64,000 nucleotides of DNA from Methylobacterium frigidaeris (GTDB lineage: Bacteria > Pseudomonadota > Alphaproteobacteria > Rhizobiales > Beijerinckiaceae), in the NCBI RefSeq assembly GCF_022179185.1, contig NZ_BPQJ01000007.1:1-64000 (forward strand). Direction: 5' to 3'. Every line of letters begins with the position of its first letter. Within the stretch, counting starts at the first letter, position 1. The notes under the pieces were generated by a model, which was not told the origin of the DNA, did no database searches, and saw only the letters and a list, made by a program, of their open reading frames with translations. Shown one piece after another: positions 19,421 through 29,806 of this stretch. A program made the position numbers and the translations under genes.

Positions 19421-20215
19421 ATGCGCCCCTACCACGCCCTCCTCCAGCGCATCCTCGACGACGGCGTCGAGAAGCACGACCGCACCGGCACCGGCACCCT
19501 CTCGGTGTTCGGCCACCAGATGCGCTTCGACCTCGCCGAGGGTTTCCCTCTCGTGACGACCAAGCGGCTGCACCTGAAGTCGATCATCCACGAGCTGCTG
19601 TGGTTCCTCGCCGGCGACACGAACGTCGCCTACCTGCAATCGAACGGCGTGACGATCTGGGACGAGTGGGCCGACGAGCACGGCGATCTCGGCCCCGTCT
19701 ACGGCCGGCAGTGGCGGAGTTGGGCGAAGCCCGACGGCGGCAGCGTCGACCAGATCGCCTGGGTTCTCGACGAGATCCGCCGCAACCCGGATTCGCGCCG
19801 CCTCGTCGTCTCGGCCTGGAACCCGGCCGACCTCGACCGCATGGCGTTGGCGCCCTGCCACTGCCTGTTCCAGTTCTACGTCGCGGACGGGCGGCTCTCG
19901 CTGCAGCTCTACCAGCGCTCGGCGGACGTTTTCCTCGGCGTGCCGTTCAACATCGCCTCCTACGCGCTCCTCACCCACATGATGGCGCAGGTGCTCGACC
20001 TCACCCCCGGCGATTTCGTCCATACGCTGGGCGACGCGCACCTCTATTCCAACCACGTCACCCAGGCGCGCGAGCAGCTCTCCCGCGACATCCGCCCGCT
20101 GCCGCGCCTGCGCCTCGACCCGTCGGTGCGCTCGCTGTTCGACTTCCGCTACGACGACATCAGCATCGAGGGCTACGACCCGCACCCGGCGATCCGCGCG
20201 CCGGTGGCGGTGTAA
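19421..20215 (+). CDS. thyA: thymidylate synthase
   Basis: 264 residues, the same length as E. coli ThyA, converting dUMP to dTMP with methylene-tetrahydrofolate. The nucleophile C146 is in [12 protein letters not shown]; the dUMP-phosphate Arg region ([10 protein letters not shown]) and [20 protein letters not shown] are intact. ATG 19421 gives a GGAG at suitable spacing; ATG 19412 lies too close to it. The folA start follows after 2 bp, so the dihydrofolate produced here is recycled by the product of the next gene. Confidence 0.98.
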   Translation: MRPYHALLQRILDDGVEKHDRTGTGTLSVFGHQMRFDLAEGFPLVTTKRLHLKSIIHELLWFLAGDTNVAYLQSNGVTIWDEWADEHGDLGPVYGRQWRSWAKPDGGSVDQIAWVLDEIRRNPDSRRLVVSAWNPADLDRMALAPCHCLFQFYVADGRLSLQLYQRSADVFLGVPFNIASYALLTHMMAQVLDLTPGDFVHTLGDAHLYSNHVTQAREQLSRDIRPLPRLRLDPSVRSLFDFRYDDISIEGYDPHPAIRAPVAV

Positions 20216-20217
20216 GG

Positions 20218-20712
20218 ATGACCTCACCCCTCGTCACCCTCATCGTCGCCGTCGCGAAGAATGGCGTCATCGGCCGCGACAACGCGCTGATCTGGCGCCT
20301 GCGCAGTGATCTGCGGCGCTTCCGCGCCCTCACCGTGGGCAAGCCCGTGGTGATGGGGCGCCGGACCTGGGACTCGATCGGCCGGCCGCTGCCGGGGCGC
20401 CGCGTGATCGTCATGACCCGCGACCCCGCATGGTCGGCACCCGGCGCCGAGCGGGCGGCCGGGTGGGACGAAGCCCTGCGGCTCGCCGGCTCGGCGGAGG
20501 AGGTGATGGTGGCGGGCGGGGCCGAGATCTACGCGCTCGCCCTGCCGCACGCGGACCGGATCCACCTCACCGAGGTCGATACGGCGCCCGAAGGCGACGC
20601 CCGCTTCCCCGCGATCCCATCCGATTTCCGAGAGGTCGCCGCCGAGGCCCATCCAGCCGGCCCCGAGGACGAGCACGGATTCCGTTTCGTGACGCTCGCG
20701 CGATACGTCTGA
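20218..20712 (+). CDS. folA: dihydrofolate reductase
   Basis: 164 residues. The typical DHFR start LIVAVAKNGVIGRDNALIWRLRSDLRRFRALT contains the catalytic acid Asp in RSDL. GKPVVMGRRTWDSIGRPLPGR and VAGGAEIYALAL bind NADPH. It lies 2 bp after the thyA stop with TAAGGA overlapping that stop, so it is in one operon with thyA and regenerates tetrahydrofolate. The usual LP at the substrate site (ALPW) is ALIW here. Confidence 0.97.
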   Translation: MTSPLVTLIVAVAKNGVIGRDNALIWRLRSDLRRFRALTVGKPVVMGRRTWDSIGRPLPGRRVIVMTRDPAWSAPGAERAAGWDEALRLAGSAEEVMVAGGAEIYALALPHADRIHLTEVDTAPEGDARFPAIPSDFREVAAEAHPAGPEDEHGFRFVTLARYV

Positions 20713-20919
20713 GAGGAGAAAACCATCTCAAGTTCCCGGGTGCGGCGATCGTACTCCCGGCGGCCCGCAGAAACCTTGAGAATTCGGCCGGCGCCGGAGG
20801 TTGCTTTCGCGTGGGGCTCGGCCGATATCGCAGGGGAGCGATGCCAGAGCAGTGCGAGTGCCGCGCGGGACGCGAGAGACAGCGCGGGGCGTGCCGGCCG
20901 GGAAAGGACGTGGGCGAGC

Positions 20920-22134
20920 ATGCCTTGGAGCAATCAGAGCGGCGGCAGTGGCGGTGGCGGCGGCAACGGGGGCGGCCCCTGGGGCAATCGCGGCGGTAAT
21001 AGCGGCGGTCCCTGGGGCGGCGGTTCCGGTGGCGGAGGCGGCGGCCCGTGGGGCGGCGGGGGCTCGGGCGGCGGCAACCAGCCGCCGGACCTCGAGGACC
21101 TGCTGCGCCGCAGCCAGGACCGGCTCAGGAATCTGATGCCCGGCGGCGGCTCGGTCGGCACCAAGGGCGCGGTGCTGGCGGTGCTGGTCGTGCTGGTGCT
21201 GTGGCTGATGACCGGCTGGTACACGGTGCTGCCGAGCCAGGTCGGCATCAACACGGTGTTCGGCCGCTATACCGGCCAGTCCGGCGAGGGCCTGCGCTAC
21301 AACTTCCCCTACCCGGTCGGCGCCGTGGTCAAGCCGAATGTCGGCGAGTCGCGCAGCATCCAGGTCGGCTACCGCTCGGGCGTCGGCGCCCAGCGCTCCC
21401 GGGACGTGCCCGAGGAGAGCCTGATGCTCACCGGCGACGACAACATCGTCGACATCGACTTCGACGTGCAGTGGCGCGTGAACCCGGCCAAGGCCGAGGA
21501 CTTCGTGTTCAACCTCCAGAACCCCGAGGGCACCATCAAGTCGGTGGCCGAGAGCGCGATGCGCGAGGTGGTGGGCCGGCGCCAGATCCAGGCGATCCTG
21601 ACCACCGAGCAGTCGAGCGTGGCGCAGGAGGTGCAGCAGATCATCCAGAAGGCGCTCGATTCCTACGGCGCCGGCGTGCTGATCAACGTGGTCCAGCTCC
21701 AGGGCGTGAGCCCGCCGTCGGAGGTGCGTCAGGCCTTCGTCGACGTGAACGCGGCCCAGCAGGACGCGGCCCGCGCCCGCAACGAGGCCGAGACCTATGC
21801 CAGCCGCGTGGTGCCCGAGGCTAGAGGCCGCTCCTCGCAGGTCCTGCAGCAGGCCGAGGCCTTCAAGTCGCAGGCCACCGCCGAGGCGACCGGACAGGCC
21901 GCGCGCTTCCGCGAGGTCTACGAATCCTACAAGCTGTCGCCCGCGGTTTCCCGCGAGCGGATGTTCCTCGACACGATGGAGAAGGTGCTGGGCGGCGTGA
22001 ACAAGGTGATCATCGACCAGAACGGCGCACCCGGTACGGGCGCCGCGGCGGCCGGCGTGCTGCCGGTCCTGCCGCTTCAGGACTTCGCCAATGCCGCCCG
22101 TTCGGGCAGCCCGGCCCAGGGGAGCGCGCGATGA
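20920..22134 (+). CDS. hflK: FtsH modulator subunit HflK
   Basis: A 404-residue SPFH/band-7 protein. The Gly/Trp-rich cytoplasmic N-tail (about 1-53, repeated PWGGG) precedes one membrane helix (83-101) and the periplasmic SPFH domain beginning VLPSQVGINTVFGRYTGQSG. A coiled coil with many Ala/Glu/Arg follows (VNAAQQDAARARNEAETYA). HflK and HflC form a membrane cage that encloses FtsH and restrains its proteolysis. ATG 20920 was chosen because upstream in-frame codons give an unrelated basic tail. It overlaps hflC by 4 bp (ATGA). Confidence 0.96.
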   Translation: MPWSNQSGGSGGGGGNGGGPWGNRGGNSGGPWGGGSGGGGGGPWGGGGSGGGNQPPDLEDLLRRSQDRLRNLMPGGGSVGTKGAVLAVLVVLVLWLMTGWYTVLPSQVGINTVFGRYTGQSGEGLRYNFPYPVGAVVKPNVGESRSIQVGYRSGVGAQRSRDVPEESLMLTGDDNIVDIDFDVQWRVNPAKAEDFVFNLQNPEGTIKSVAESAMREVVGRRQIQAILTTEQSSVAQEVQQIIQKALDSYGAGVLINVVQLQGVSPPSEVRQAFVDVNAAQQDAARARNEAETYASRVVPEARGRSSQVLQQAEAFKSQATAEATGQAARFREVYESYKLSPAVSRERMFLDTMEKVLGGVNKVIIDQNGAPGTGAAAAGVLPVLPLQDFANAARSGSPAQGSAR

Positions 22135-23051
22135 ACGGCAACGTCCTTCGCACCGCCCTCGTCGTCCTCGGCGTCCTGGTCCTGGTGCTGATCTACGCCT
22201 CGGCCTTCACCGTGAGCCAGACCCAGCAGGCGCTGGTGCTGCAATTCGGCCGCGTGCGCACCGTGCTGAACCAGGCCGGCACCGACAAGCCCGGCCTCTA
22301 CTTCAAGCTGCCGTTCTTCGAGAGCGTGACGCTGTTCGAGAAGCGGCTGCTCGACCTCGACCTGCCGGTGCAGACCGTGCTCTCGGCCGACCGCCAGAAC
22401 CTCGAGGTCGACGCCTTCGCCCGCTACAAGATCAGCGACCCGCTGCGCTTCTACCAGTCGGTGAACAACATCCAGGTCGCCAACCAGCGCCTGGGCAGCT
22501 TCACCAACGCGGCGATGCGCAACGTGCTCGCCAGCGCCTCGCGGGACGCCATCGTGCGCACCCAGCGCGAGGCCCTGATGAACCGCATCCAGGAAGAGGT
22601 GAACCGGCAGGCGAAGAATCTCGGCATCGAGATCATCGACCTGCGCCTGACCCGCGTCGACCTGCCGGCGGCGAACTCGCAGGCGGTCTACCAGCGCATG
22701 CGCACCGAGCGCGAGCGCGAGGCGGCGGACCTGCGCGCCAACGGCGCCCAGGTGGCGGCCACCATCAAGGCCAAGGCCGACCGGGACGTGACGGTGCTCA
22801 TCGCCGAGGCGAACCAGAAGGCCGACCAGCTCCGCGGCCAGGGCGAGGCGGACCGCAACCGCATTCTCGCCGACGCCTTCGGGCAGGACCCGGACTTCTT
22901 CGCCTTCTACCGCTCGATGCAGGCCTACGAGAAGGGACTGAGCGGGCCCGAGACCCGGCTGGTGATCAGCCCCGGCTCGGAGTTCTTCCGCTACTTCAAC
23001 GACCCGCAGGGCCGGGCGCGCCCCGCCGCAGCCCCGGCCGCCGGCCAGTAG
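22131..23051 (+). CDS. hflC: FtsH modulator subunit HflC
   Basis: A 306-residue partner of HflK: an N-terminal membrane helix (about 7-24), the SPFH domain starting FTVSQTQQALVLQFGRVR, then the conserved EREAADLRANGAQVAATIKAKADRD-type coiled coil (no single stretch longer than needed to identify it). LVISPGSEFFRYF near the end is typical. Translation is coupled to hflK through ATGA. A strong hairpin terminator follows 47 bp after the stop. Confidence 0.97.
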   Translation: MNGNVLRTALVVLGVLVLVLIYASAFTVSQTQQALVLQFGRVRTVLNQAGTDKPGLYFKLPFFESVTLFEKRLLDLDLPVQTVLSADRQNLEVDAFARYKISDPLRFYQSVNNIQVANQRLGSFTNAAMRNVLASASRDAIVRTQREALMNRIQEEVNRQAKNLGIEIIDLRLTRVDLPAANSQAVYQRMRTEREREAADLRANGAQVAATIKAKADRDVTVLIAEANQKADQLRGQGEADRNRILADAFGQDPDFFAFYRSMQAYEKGLSGPETRLVISPGSEFFRYFNDPQGRARPAAAPAAGQ

Positions 23052-23097
23052 GCCGGCGCCCCGCCGCCGAGGCGAACCGACACGTGACGACACCCGA

Positions 23098-23125
23098 GCG
23101 CCCCGCCCCGGCGGGGCGCACTTTT
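23098..23125 (+). terminator. Rho-independent terminator after hflC
   Basis: GCGCCCCGCC (23098-23107) and GGCGGGGCGC (23110-23119) are exact complements; the sequence continues ACTTTTG. The stem-loop with a short T-run ends the hflKC transcript before the DUF2065 gene. Confidence 0.75.
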
Positions 23126-23253
23126 GTGACGGCGGGCCCCATGGTCGGCCGTGCCGCGGAGAACGACAAGATGCGACCGCAGGGGGGAACAGGGCAGCGG
23201 GGAACGGGGACCGCGTCGGGAACCGCCCGCGGGCGGCCGCGCGGCTACCTGAC

Positions 23254-23448
23254 GTGAAGGACCTCGTCGCCGCCCTCGGCCTGGCGCTGGCGATCGAGGG
23301 CCTGCTCTGCGCCGCCTTCCCGGCGGCGATGCGCCGTGCGATGCAGGAGGCCTCGCAGACCCCGATGGAGCGCATGCGCCTCGTCGGCCTCCTCTCGGCC
23401 GCCGCCGGCGTCGTCGTGGTTGGCGTCGTCCGCCTGCTCCTCGGCTGA
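23254..23448 (+). CDS. DUF2065 (YjeT-like) small membrane protein
   Basis: A 64-residue protein with a GTG start. Two hydrophobic helices (about 4-24 and 42-63) flank MRRAMQEASQTPMERMRLVG, the DUF2065 pattern. In E. coli the homologue yjeT also lies next to hflKC, and that context is preserved here even though a terminator separates it from hflC. The function is unknown. Confidence 0.86.
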   Translation: MKDLVAALGLALAIEGLLCAAFPAAMRRAMQEASQTPMERMRLVGLLSAAAGVVVVGVVRLLLG

Positions 23449-23491
23449 TCCGCGCTCCTGGACCGACATGGGTCGTGCGGTGAGCCGGGAC

Positions 23492-23520
23492 TTGAACCGG
23501 TCCGCCGGGAGACGATCTTA
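23492..23520 (+). promoter_or_regulatory. predicted promoter upstream of degP
   Basis: TTGAAC (23492-23497), a 17-bp spacer and ATCTTA (23515-23520) lie 125 bp before the protease start, just after the DUF2065 gene. The spacing is that of sigma-70-like promoters. The CTTGAA element also resembles alphaproteobacterial heat-shock -35 boxes, but no CCCCAT-like -10 is seen. Confidence 0.4.
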
Positions 23521-23645
23521 AAGGGGCTCCCGGCCCGGTCGCCGGGAGTTGCCCAGGCCGGGCGGACGGATGCGGCGAGACGCCTGCCCGCTCGTCCACC
23601 GGGCCGAACCGTTATGACGACGATCCTGCCCAACGAGGTTCCCTG

Positions 23646-25154
23646 ATGGCCGCTTCCTCGCGCCGTAACCCCGCCTTCGCGAGACGGCGCCTGCCCGCCC
23701 TCGCGGGAGCCCTGCTCGCGCTCTCCGTCGGCACCGCGGCCCTGCCGAATGTCGCCCTCGCCAAGGGCCCCGAATCGCTGGCCGACCTCGCCGCCCAGGT
23801 CACGGACGCCGTGGTGAACATCTCGGCCTCGACCACCGTCGAGGCGCGCGGCCGCACCCTGCCGCAGCTGCCGCAGGGCACCCCGTTCGAAGACCTGTTC
23901 GAGGAATTCTTCAACCGCCGCGGTCAGGGTGGCGGCGGCGAGAGCCAGCCGCGGGCGCCGCGCCGCTCGAACTCGCTCGGCTCCGGCTTCATCATCGATT
24001 CCGCCGGCATCGTGGTCACCAACAACCACGTCATCGGCGACGCCAACGACATCCAGGTGATCCTGCATGACGGCCGCAAGCTGAAGGCCGAGATCGTCGG
24101 CAAGGATTCGAAGATCGACCTCGCGGTGCTGCGGGTGAAGCCCGATCCGGACCGGCCCCTGAAGGCGGTGCCGCTCGGCGATTCCGAGAAGATGCGGCCC
24201 GGCGACTGGGTGATCGCGATCGGCAACCCGTTCGGCCTCGGCGGCTCGGTCTCGGCCGGCATCGTCTCGGCGCGGGGCCGCAACATCGAGTCCGGCCCCT
24301 ACGACAACTACATCCAGACCGACGCGGCCATCAACAAGGGCAATTCCGGCGGCCCGCTGTTCAACATGAACGGCGAGGTGATCGGCATCAACACCGCGAT
24401 CCTGTCGCCGACCGGCGGCTCGGTCGGCATCGGCTTCGCGGTCCCCACCGCCACGGCCGGCCCGGTGATCGACCAGCTGCGGCAGTTCGGCGAGGTGCGC
24501 CGCGGCTGGCTCGGCGTGCGGATCCAGAACGTCGACGACACCACCGCCGAGGCGCTCGGCCTCAAGGGCGGCGGCCGCGGCGCGCTGATCGCCGGCGTCG
24601 ACGAGAAGGGCCCGGCCAAGACCGCCGGCCTCGAGGTCGGCGACGTGATCACCAAGTTCAACGGCGTCGACGTCAAGAGCTCGAGCGACCTGCCTCGCAT
24701 CGTCGCCTCGACCCCGGTCGGCAAGGTCGTCGACGTGACCACGGTCCGCAAGGGCCAGGAGCAGACCAAGCAGGTCACCCTCGGCCGCCTGGAGGACAGC
24801 GACAAGCCGCAGCAGCAGGCCGCCCTCAACCGGCCGCAACCGGAGGCCGACGTCACCCGCCAGGCCCTCGGCCTCAACCTCACGGGCCTCTCCGACGAGT
24901 CGCGCAAGCGCTTCGGGGTGAAGGACACCGTCAAGGGCGTGCTGGTCACCCGGGTCGATCCCAACTCCAACGCCGCCGACAAGCGCATCCAGCCGGGCGA
25001 CGTGATCGTCGAGGTCGGCCAGGAGGCGGTAACGTCGCCCGCCGACGTCACCCGTCGCATCGACCAGATCAAGAAAGATGGCCGCAAGTCGGCGCTGCTC
25101 CTCGTCTCCAACAAGGAGGGTGAGGTGCGGTTCGTGGCGCTGAGCCTGGAGTAA
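23646..25154 (+). CDS. degP: DegP/DegQ-type periplasmic serine protease (Do family)
   Basis: A 502-residue HtrA protease/chaperone. It has a signal peptide (about 1-39, cut near ALAK), a trypsin-like domain with the triad H128 (TNNHVI), D158 (IDLAVL) and S234 (GNSGGPL), and two PDZ domains (about 275-365 and 395-500). It degrades or refolds misfolded envelope proteins. It lies downstream of hflKC and DUF2065, with its own putative promoter, and converges on tolB. The symbol follows family convention; DegQ-like assignment is equally possible. Confidence 0.94.
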   Translation: MAASSRRNPAFARRRLPALAGALLALSVGTAALPNVALAKGPESLADLAAQVTDAVVNISASTTVEARGRTLPQLPQGTPFEDLFEEFFNRRGQGGGGESQPRAPRRSNSLGSGFIIDSAGIVVTNNHVIGDANDIQVILHDGRKLKAEIVGKDSKIDLAVLRVKPDPDRPLKAVPLGDSEKMRPGDWVIAIGNPFGLGGSVSAGIVSARGRNIESGPYDNYIQTDAAINKGNSGGPLFNMNGEVIGINTAILSPTGGSVGIGFAVPTATAGPVIDQLRQFGEVRRGWLGVRIQNVDDTTAEALGLKGGGRGALIAGVDEKGPAKTAGLEVGDVITKFNGVDVKSSSDLPRIVASTPVGKVVDVTTVRKGQEQTKQVTLGRLEDSDKPQQQAALNRPQPEADVTRQALGLNLTGLSDESRKRFGVKDTVKGVLVTRVDPNSNAADKRIQPGDVIVEVGQEAVTSPADVTRRIDQIKKDGRKSALLLVSNKEGEVRFVALSLE

Positions 25155-25251
25155 CGGCACTCGCGTGGGCGGGTCCTCGTGGCCCGCCGCGCGCGCTGTC
25201 CATCCGTATCCGTTCGATGTTACCGCCGAATCGATGTCGACACCCGCCCCG

Positions 25252-25403
25252 CGTCGTTCCGGGCGCCGCTTTCGCGGCTTCGGAACGACGCTGAAGACGC
25301 ACAGCATTCATCCCACCTTCGGCCTCATTCTGACGGTCGTCGATCGAAGATCGACCGCCCGTGGAGGAGACGTCCTTCGAGGCTGAGCGATCTTCAATCG
25401 CTC
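25252..25403. repeat. three consecutive hairpins between degP and tolB 3' ends
   Basis: CGTCGTTCC/GGAACGACG (25252-25260, 25282-25290, with an inner GCCGC/GCGGC extension), GTCGATC-gaa-GATCGAC (25339-25355) and GAGCGAT-cttca-ATCGCTC (25385-25403) are perfect stems. They occupy the gap between convergent degP and tolB (25155-25503). They may end transcription in both directions or belong to a dispersed palindrome family. No gene is seen in the gap. Confidence 0.65.
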
Positions 25404-25503
25404 GGCATCTCAGGACGAGGTCGTAGATGGGATGGGCCCAGTAGGACGATCGGTGGCGCGAACGCCTGTGAGCCGGCCCGCTCCTTCGGGCTGGCCCCCG
25501 CCC

Positions 25504-26844
25504 TCACTTCTGCGCGTCGATAAGCGGCGACCAGGTCGGGTCTGAGGCGTAGGATGGGGTCGGGACCGGCTGCTCGACCTTGCCGGTGATGTCGACCATG
25601 TAGAGCTTGCCGCCGGCCTGGCCGCCAGGGTCGCGGAAGAACATCACGTACTGGCCGTTCGGCGCCCAAGTCGGGCCCTCGTTGTGGAACCCCTCCGTGA
25701 GCACCCGCTCACCGCTGCCGTCAGGCTTCATGATGCAGATCGAGAACGAGCCCTTCCGCTGGCGGGTGAAGGCGATGTAGTCGCCCCGCGGCGACCAGGC
25801 CGGCTGGGAGGCCGAGCCGTCGCCGAAGGACAGGCGGCGCGGGTTCGAGCCGTCGGCGCCCATGATGTAGATCTGCTGCTGGCCGCCGCGGTCGGATTCG
25901 AACACGATCTCGCGGCCGTCCGGCGAGAAGGACGGCGAGGTGTCGATGGCGTTGGCGTTGGTGATCCGGGTCTGCGCCTTGGAGGCGAGGTCCATCACGT
26001 AGATGCTGGCATTGCCGCCGTCCTGGTCGCTCATCACCAGGCGGCGCCCGTCCGGCGAGAAGCGCGGGCTGGTGCTCATCTCGGCATTGGTCGGGATCAC
26101 CTGCCGGGAGCCGGTCGAGAGGTTGATCACCTGCACCCGCGGCTGCTGGCCGGTGACCTGGGACATGTAGGTGATGTCCTGAGTCGAGGGCGAGTAGCGG
26201 GGGGCCACCACCGAGGCCTCGCCGCTGGTCAGGTAGCGCACGTTGGCGCCGTCCTGGTCCATGATGGCGAGGCGCTTGCGGCGGTGCTCCTTCGAGCCCG
26301 ACTCGTCGACGAAGGCGACGCGGGTGTCGAAGAAGCCGCCGATGCCGGTGATCTTGGTGTAGACCGCGTCCGAGATCAGGTGGCCCATGCGGCGCGCATT
26401 GGCGCCGTCACCGGCATATTGCTGGCCGATCATCTGTTGGCCCGACAGCACGTCCCACAGCCGGAACTCGGCCTTGAGCCGGCCCGACCCGTCGCGGGTG
26501 ACCCGCCCGGTGACGAGGCCCTGCACGCCGGTATCCTTCCAGGCAGAGAAATTCGGGGCGGCGTCGAAATTCGGGTTCTCGGGGAACCGGCCCTTCTCGA
26601 CCGGGGTGAAGTAGCCCGAGCGCTTCAGGTTGCTGGTCACGATGCCCGACAGAGTCGGGCCGAGGCTCGGATCGCCGGAGAAGTCGGCGATGGCGATCGG
26701 CATCGGCTGGAAGGCGCCGCCGGGGCCGATGCGCAGGTTGAGCTGCGCCTGCGCAGTGCCGGAGAATCCCGGGACGAGGCCGGCGGTGAGGCACAGCCAC
26801 AGGAGCGCGGCGAGCGCGTGACGCAATCGCGAAGGGGAGTGCAT
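25504..26844 (-). CDS. tolB: Tol-Pal system translocation protein TolB
   Basis: A 446-residue periplasmic protein with a signal peptide (LAALLWLCLTAGLVPGFSG, then AQA), an N-terminal alpha/beta domain (about 40-165) and a six-bladed beta propeller with repeated SPDGR..DGG/DRGG units. TolB couples the TolQRA motor to Pal at the outer membrane. ATG 26844 gives a proper signal peptide; an upstream start adds ten residues. It is the last gene of the tol run. No pal gene follows, only hairpins and the convergent degP. Confidence 0.97.
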   Translation of the reverse strand: MHSPSRLRHALAALLWLCLTAGLVPGFSGTAQAQLNLRIGPGGAFQPMPIAIADFSGDPSLGPTLSGIVTSNLKRSGYFTPVEKGRFPENPNFDAAPNFSAWKDTGVQGLVTGRVTRDGSGRLKAEFRLWDVLSGQQMIGQQYAGDGANARRMGHLISDAVYTKITGIGGFFDTRVAFVDESGSKEHRRKRLAIMDQDGANVRYLTSGEASVVAPRYSPSTQDITYMSQVTGQQPRVQVINLSTGSRQVIPTNAEMSTSPRFSPDGRRLVMSDQDGGNASIYVMDLASKAQTRITNANAIDTSPSFSPDGREIVFESDRGGQQQIYIMGADGSNPRRLSFGDGSASQPAWSPRGDYIAFTRQRKGSFSICIMKPDGSGERVLTEGFHNEGPTWAPNGQYVMFFRDPGGQAGGKLYMVDITGKVEQPVPTPSYASDPTWSPLIDAQK

Positions 26845-26886
26845 GGAGGGGACGTCCGTCGTGGGGTGAGGCAAGCGGCGTGAGGA

Positions 26887-28413
26887 TCAGGCCCGCGGCA
26901 GCTCGAACTCCGCGTTGATGACCCGCCAGTCGTTGTAGAACGGCGCGTACTGGGACGGGATGCGGAAGGGCGCGCAGCGCCGCACCGCCCGCACTGCGGC
27001 CTCGGCGATCGAGCGGTCGACCGCGCTGCCGCCGGCGCGCAGGATGCGCGGATCGGTGGTGAGAGACCCGTCGGGGTTCAGGCGGATGTCGAGTTGCGGC
27101 AGCACGATGCCTTGCGCGGCACCGGGGGGCGCCGAGTAGCAACGCTCGATCTGCTGCTGCAGCAGGCCGACCAGGGCATCGCGCTGGCTCGGGTTGAGGC
27201 GCTGCGATGTACCGGTGGCGGCCCCGAGCGCCGCCGTGCGCTGCACCTCGCGGCCGGTGGCGCCGGTGGAGTGCGACGGCCCGTGCGCCGCCAGCGCGTC
27301 GCGGATCGCGCCCGAATTGAACTTGTCGGCGAGTTCGGCCTGGCGCCGAGCCTTGGCCTCGGCGGCGGCCTTGGCCTTCGCGTCAGCCACCGCCTTGGCC
27401 TTAGCGGCGGCTTCGGCCTTCGCCTTGGCTTCCGCGGCGGCGTGGGCCCTGGCTTCGGCCTCCGCACGCGCCTTCGCGACGGCCTCGGCTTTCGCCTCGG
27501 CTTCGGCCTGGGCCTTGGCTTCCGCTTCCGCCTTGGCTTCGGCACGCGCCTTCGCTTCGGCCTGAGCTTTTGCCTCCGCCCGCGCCTTGGCTTCCGCCTG
27601 AGCCTTGGCCTCTGCACGGGCCTTCGCCTCGGCCTCCGCTTCCGCCTTGGCCTCCGCGCGAGCCTTCGCTTCGGCTTCGGCGCGAGCCTTGGCCTCGGCT
27701 CTAGCCTTCGCGGCGGCCTTCTCGGCAGCCGCCTTCTCGGCCGCAGCCTTGGCCTCGGCCAGTTCCTCGCGCCGGATCGCCTCGGCCTCCGCCTTCTCGG
27801 CGGCGGCCTTCTCCGCCGCGGCCTTCGCAGCCTCCTTCGCCGCAGCCGCAGCGGCCTTCTCGGCCGCCGCCTTGGCAGCAGCCTTCGCGGTCTCCTTGGC
27901 GGCCTCGCGAGCCGCCTCCTTGACGGCTTCCTTGGCCTCGCGCTCCGCCTCGGCCTCCGCCTTGGCCTTCGCGGCGGCAGCGGCCGCAGCAGCGGCCTTC
28001 TCGGCATCCGCCTTGGCGGTGTCGGGGCGCGCGGGCGGGAGCGGGGCGGGCTCTGGCTGCTCGAGGGCCGGGCGTAGGGGCGGCGCCGGCATCTCCTCGG
28101 CGTTGGCGACCTTGATCTCGGGCGGGCGCGTCGGCGGCGTCGGCACGTTGGCCTTGGCCTCGCCCGGGTCGTTCTCCTGCTGCTTCTCCGCCACGCGGTC
28201 GGCCCGCGGGCTCTTGGCCGGGGCGTCGCCGTCGCGCTGGCCCTTGGTCAGCTCCGAGAACTGGTTCTCGGTGATGACCTCGACCGGCACGCCCTCCTCG
28301 GCCTGCGGCAGCACGTGCGAGGCGGCAGCGAACAGCGCCAGCCCGATCAGCACCACGTGCGCGCCGGCCGAGACCCAGACGCCGGGCTCGGACCTGTCGA
28401 AGGGAAACACCAC
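26887..28413 (-). CDS. tolA: cell envelope integrity protein TolA
   Basis: A 508-residue protein. It has one N-terminal membrane helix ([20 protein letters not shown]), a Pro-rich stretch, and a roughly 270-residue Ala/Lys/Glu/Arg helical rod of AKAxAEAKA-type repeats (about 130-400). The C-terminal TonB/TolA domain contains [11 protein letters not shown] and [10 protein letters not shown]. It spans the periplasm and links TolQR to TolB/Pal. The GTG start has a second GTG beside it. The rod makes the DNA at 27360-28010 internally repetitive, so length differences between strains are likely. Confidence 0.94.
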   Translation of the reverse strand: MVFPFDRSEPGVWVSAGAHVVLIGLALFAAASHVLPQAEEGVPVEVITENQFSELTKGQRDGDAPAKSPRADRVAEKQQENDPGEAKANVPTPPTRPPEIKVANAEEMPAPPLRPALEQPEPAPLPPARPDTAKADAEKAAAAAAAAAKAKAEAEAEREAKEAVKEAAREAAKETAKAAAKAAAEKAAAAAAKEAAKAAAEKAAAEKAEAEAIRREELAEAKAAAEKAAAEKAAAKARAEAKARAEAEAKARAEAKAEAEAEAKARAEAKAQAEAKARAEAKAQAEAKARAEAKAEAEAKAQAEAEAKAEAVAKARAEAEARAHAAAEAKAKAEAAAKAKAVADAKAKAAAEAKARRQAELADKFNSGAIRDALAAHGPSHSTGATGREVQRTAALGAATGTSQRLNPSQRDALVGLLQQQIERCYSAPPGAAQGIVLPQLDIRLNPDGSLTTDPRILRAGGSAVDRSIAEAAVRAVRRCAPFRIPSQYAPFYNDWRVINAEFELPRA

Positions 28414-28429
28414 GGCGAACCCCGTCCTG

Positions 28430-28873
28430 CTACCGCTGGTCGGGCTCGGTCACGAGGGCGACCTTCTTGAAGCCGCCGCTCGTCACGATCGCCATCACCT
28501 GGGCGACGCGGCCGTAATCGACCCGCTTGTCGCCGCGCACGAAGACCCGCTCCTCGAAGCCGTCCTTGGCGGTGGCCGAGATCTTCGCGACGATCGCGTC
28601 GTCGGTGAGCTCGTCCTCGCCGAGGAAGACCTGGCCGGTCTGGCGGATCGAGAGGGTGATCGGCTTCGAATCCTGGTTGAGCGGCGCGGCCTTGGTCTGC
28701 GGCAGGTCGAGGGGCACGCCGACGGTCATCATCGGCGCCGCGACCATGAAGATGATTAGGAGCACCAGCACGACGTCGATGAACGGCGTCATGTTGATCT
28801 CGTTGATCGCGCCGCCCCGCCGGCCGCGCCGACGGCGCCCGCCGCCCTGGACCGCTCCGGAGGCCATGCCCAT
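28430..28873 (-). CDS. tolR: Tol-Pal biopolymer transport protein TolR
   Basis: A 147-residue ExbD/TolR-family protein. After a basic N-terminus comes [22 protein letters not shown], with the essential membrane Asp of the proton channel ([11 protein letters not shown]). A periplasmic domain follows, ending [19 protein letters not shown]. With TolQ it converts proton flow into force on TolA. ATG 28873 has AAGGA at good spacing; the TTG nine bases upstream abuts it. Spacing is 16 bp to tolA and 30 bp from tolQ. Confidence 0.96.
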   Translation of the reverse strand: MGMASGAVQGGGRRRRGRRGGAINEINMTPFIDVVLVLLIIFMVAAPMMTVGVPLDLPQTKAAPLNQDSKPITLSIRQTGQVFLGEDELTDDAIVAKISATAKDGFEERVFVRGDKRVDYGRVAQVMAIVTSGGFKKVALVTEPDQR

Positions 28874-28903
28874 CTGGCTCAATCCTTCTGAAAGCTCGGG
28901 TGA

Positions 28904-29620
<717 letters not shown>

Positions 29621-29806
29621 GCGGCTTTCCTCGCGTCCCGGGCCGATGAACGGCCCTCGGGCACTCCAACCGGGATCGGGGCTTTTCGTATGGTGGTTCG
29701 ATCGCGCCCGAATCTGTCGAAAGTATGGGCCGCCGCTCCGCGAAGGAGCATTCGCCCGTCGCGAGTTAAGCCCCCGGCAGGGTTAAGGAATGATGAGCGC
29801 GACCGC

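Noticed and set aside
22077..25307. Minus-strand frame of more than 1000 codons opposite hflC and degP
   Set aside because: It spans several well-supported plus-strand genes and their gaps, has no ribosome binding site or domain, and arises from GC-rich codon bias.
27360..28010. Possible minisatellite or CRISPR-like repeat array
   Set aside because: The periodic GCCTTGGCTTCGGCC-type DNA simply encodes the Ala/Lys/Glu rod of TolA; spacers are not unique and repeats are not constant.
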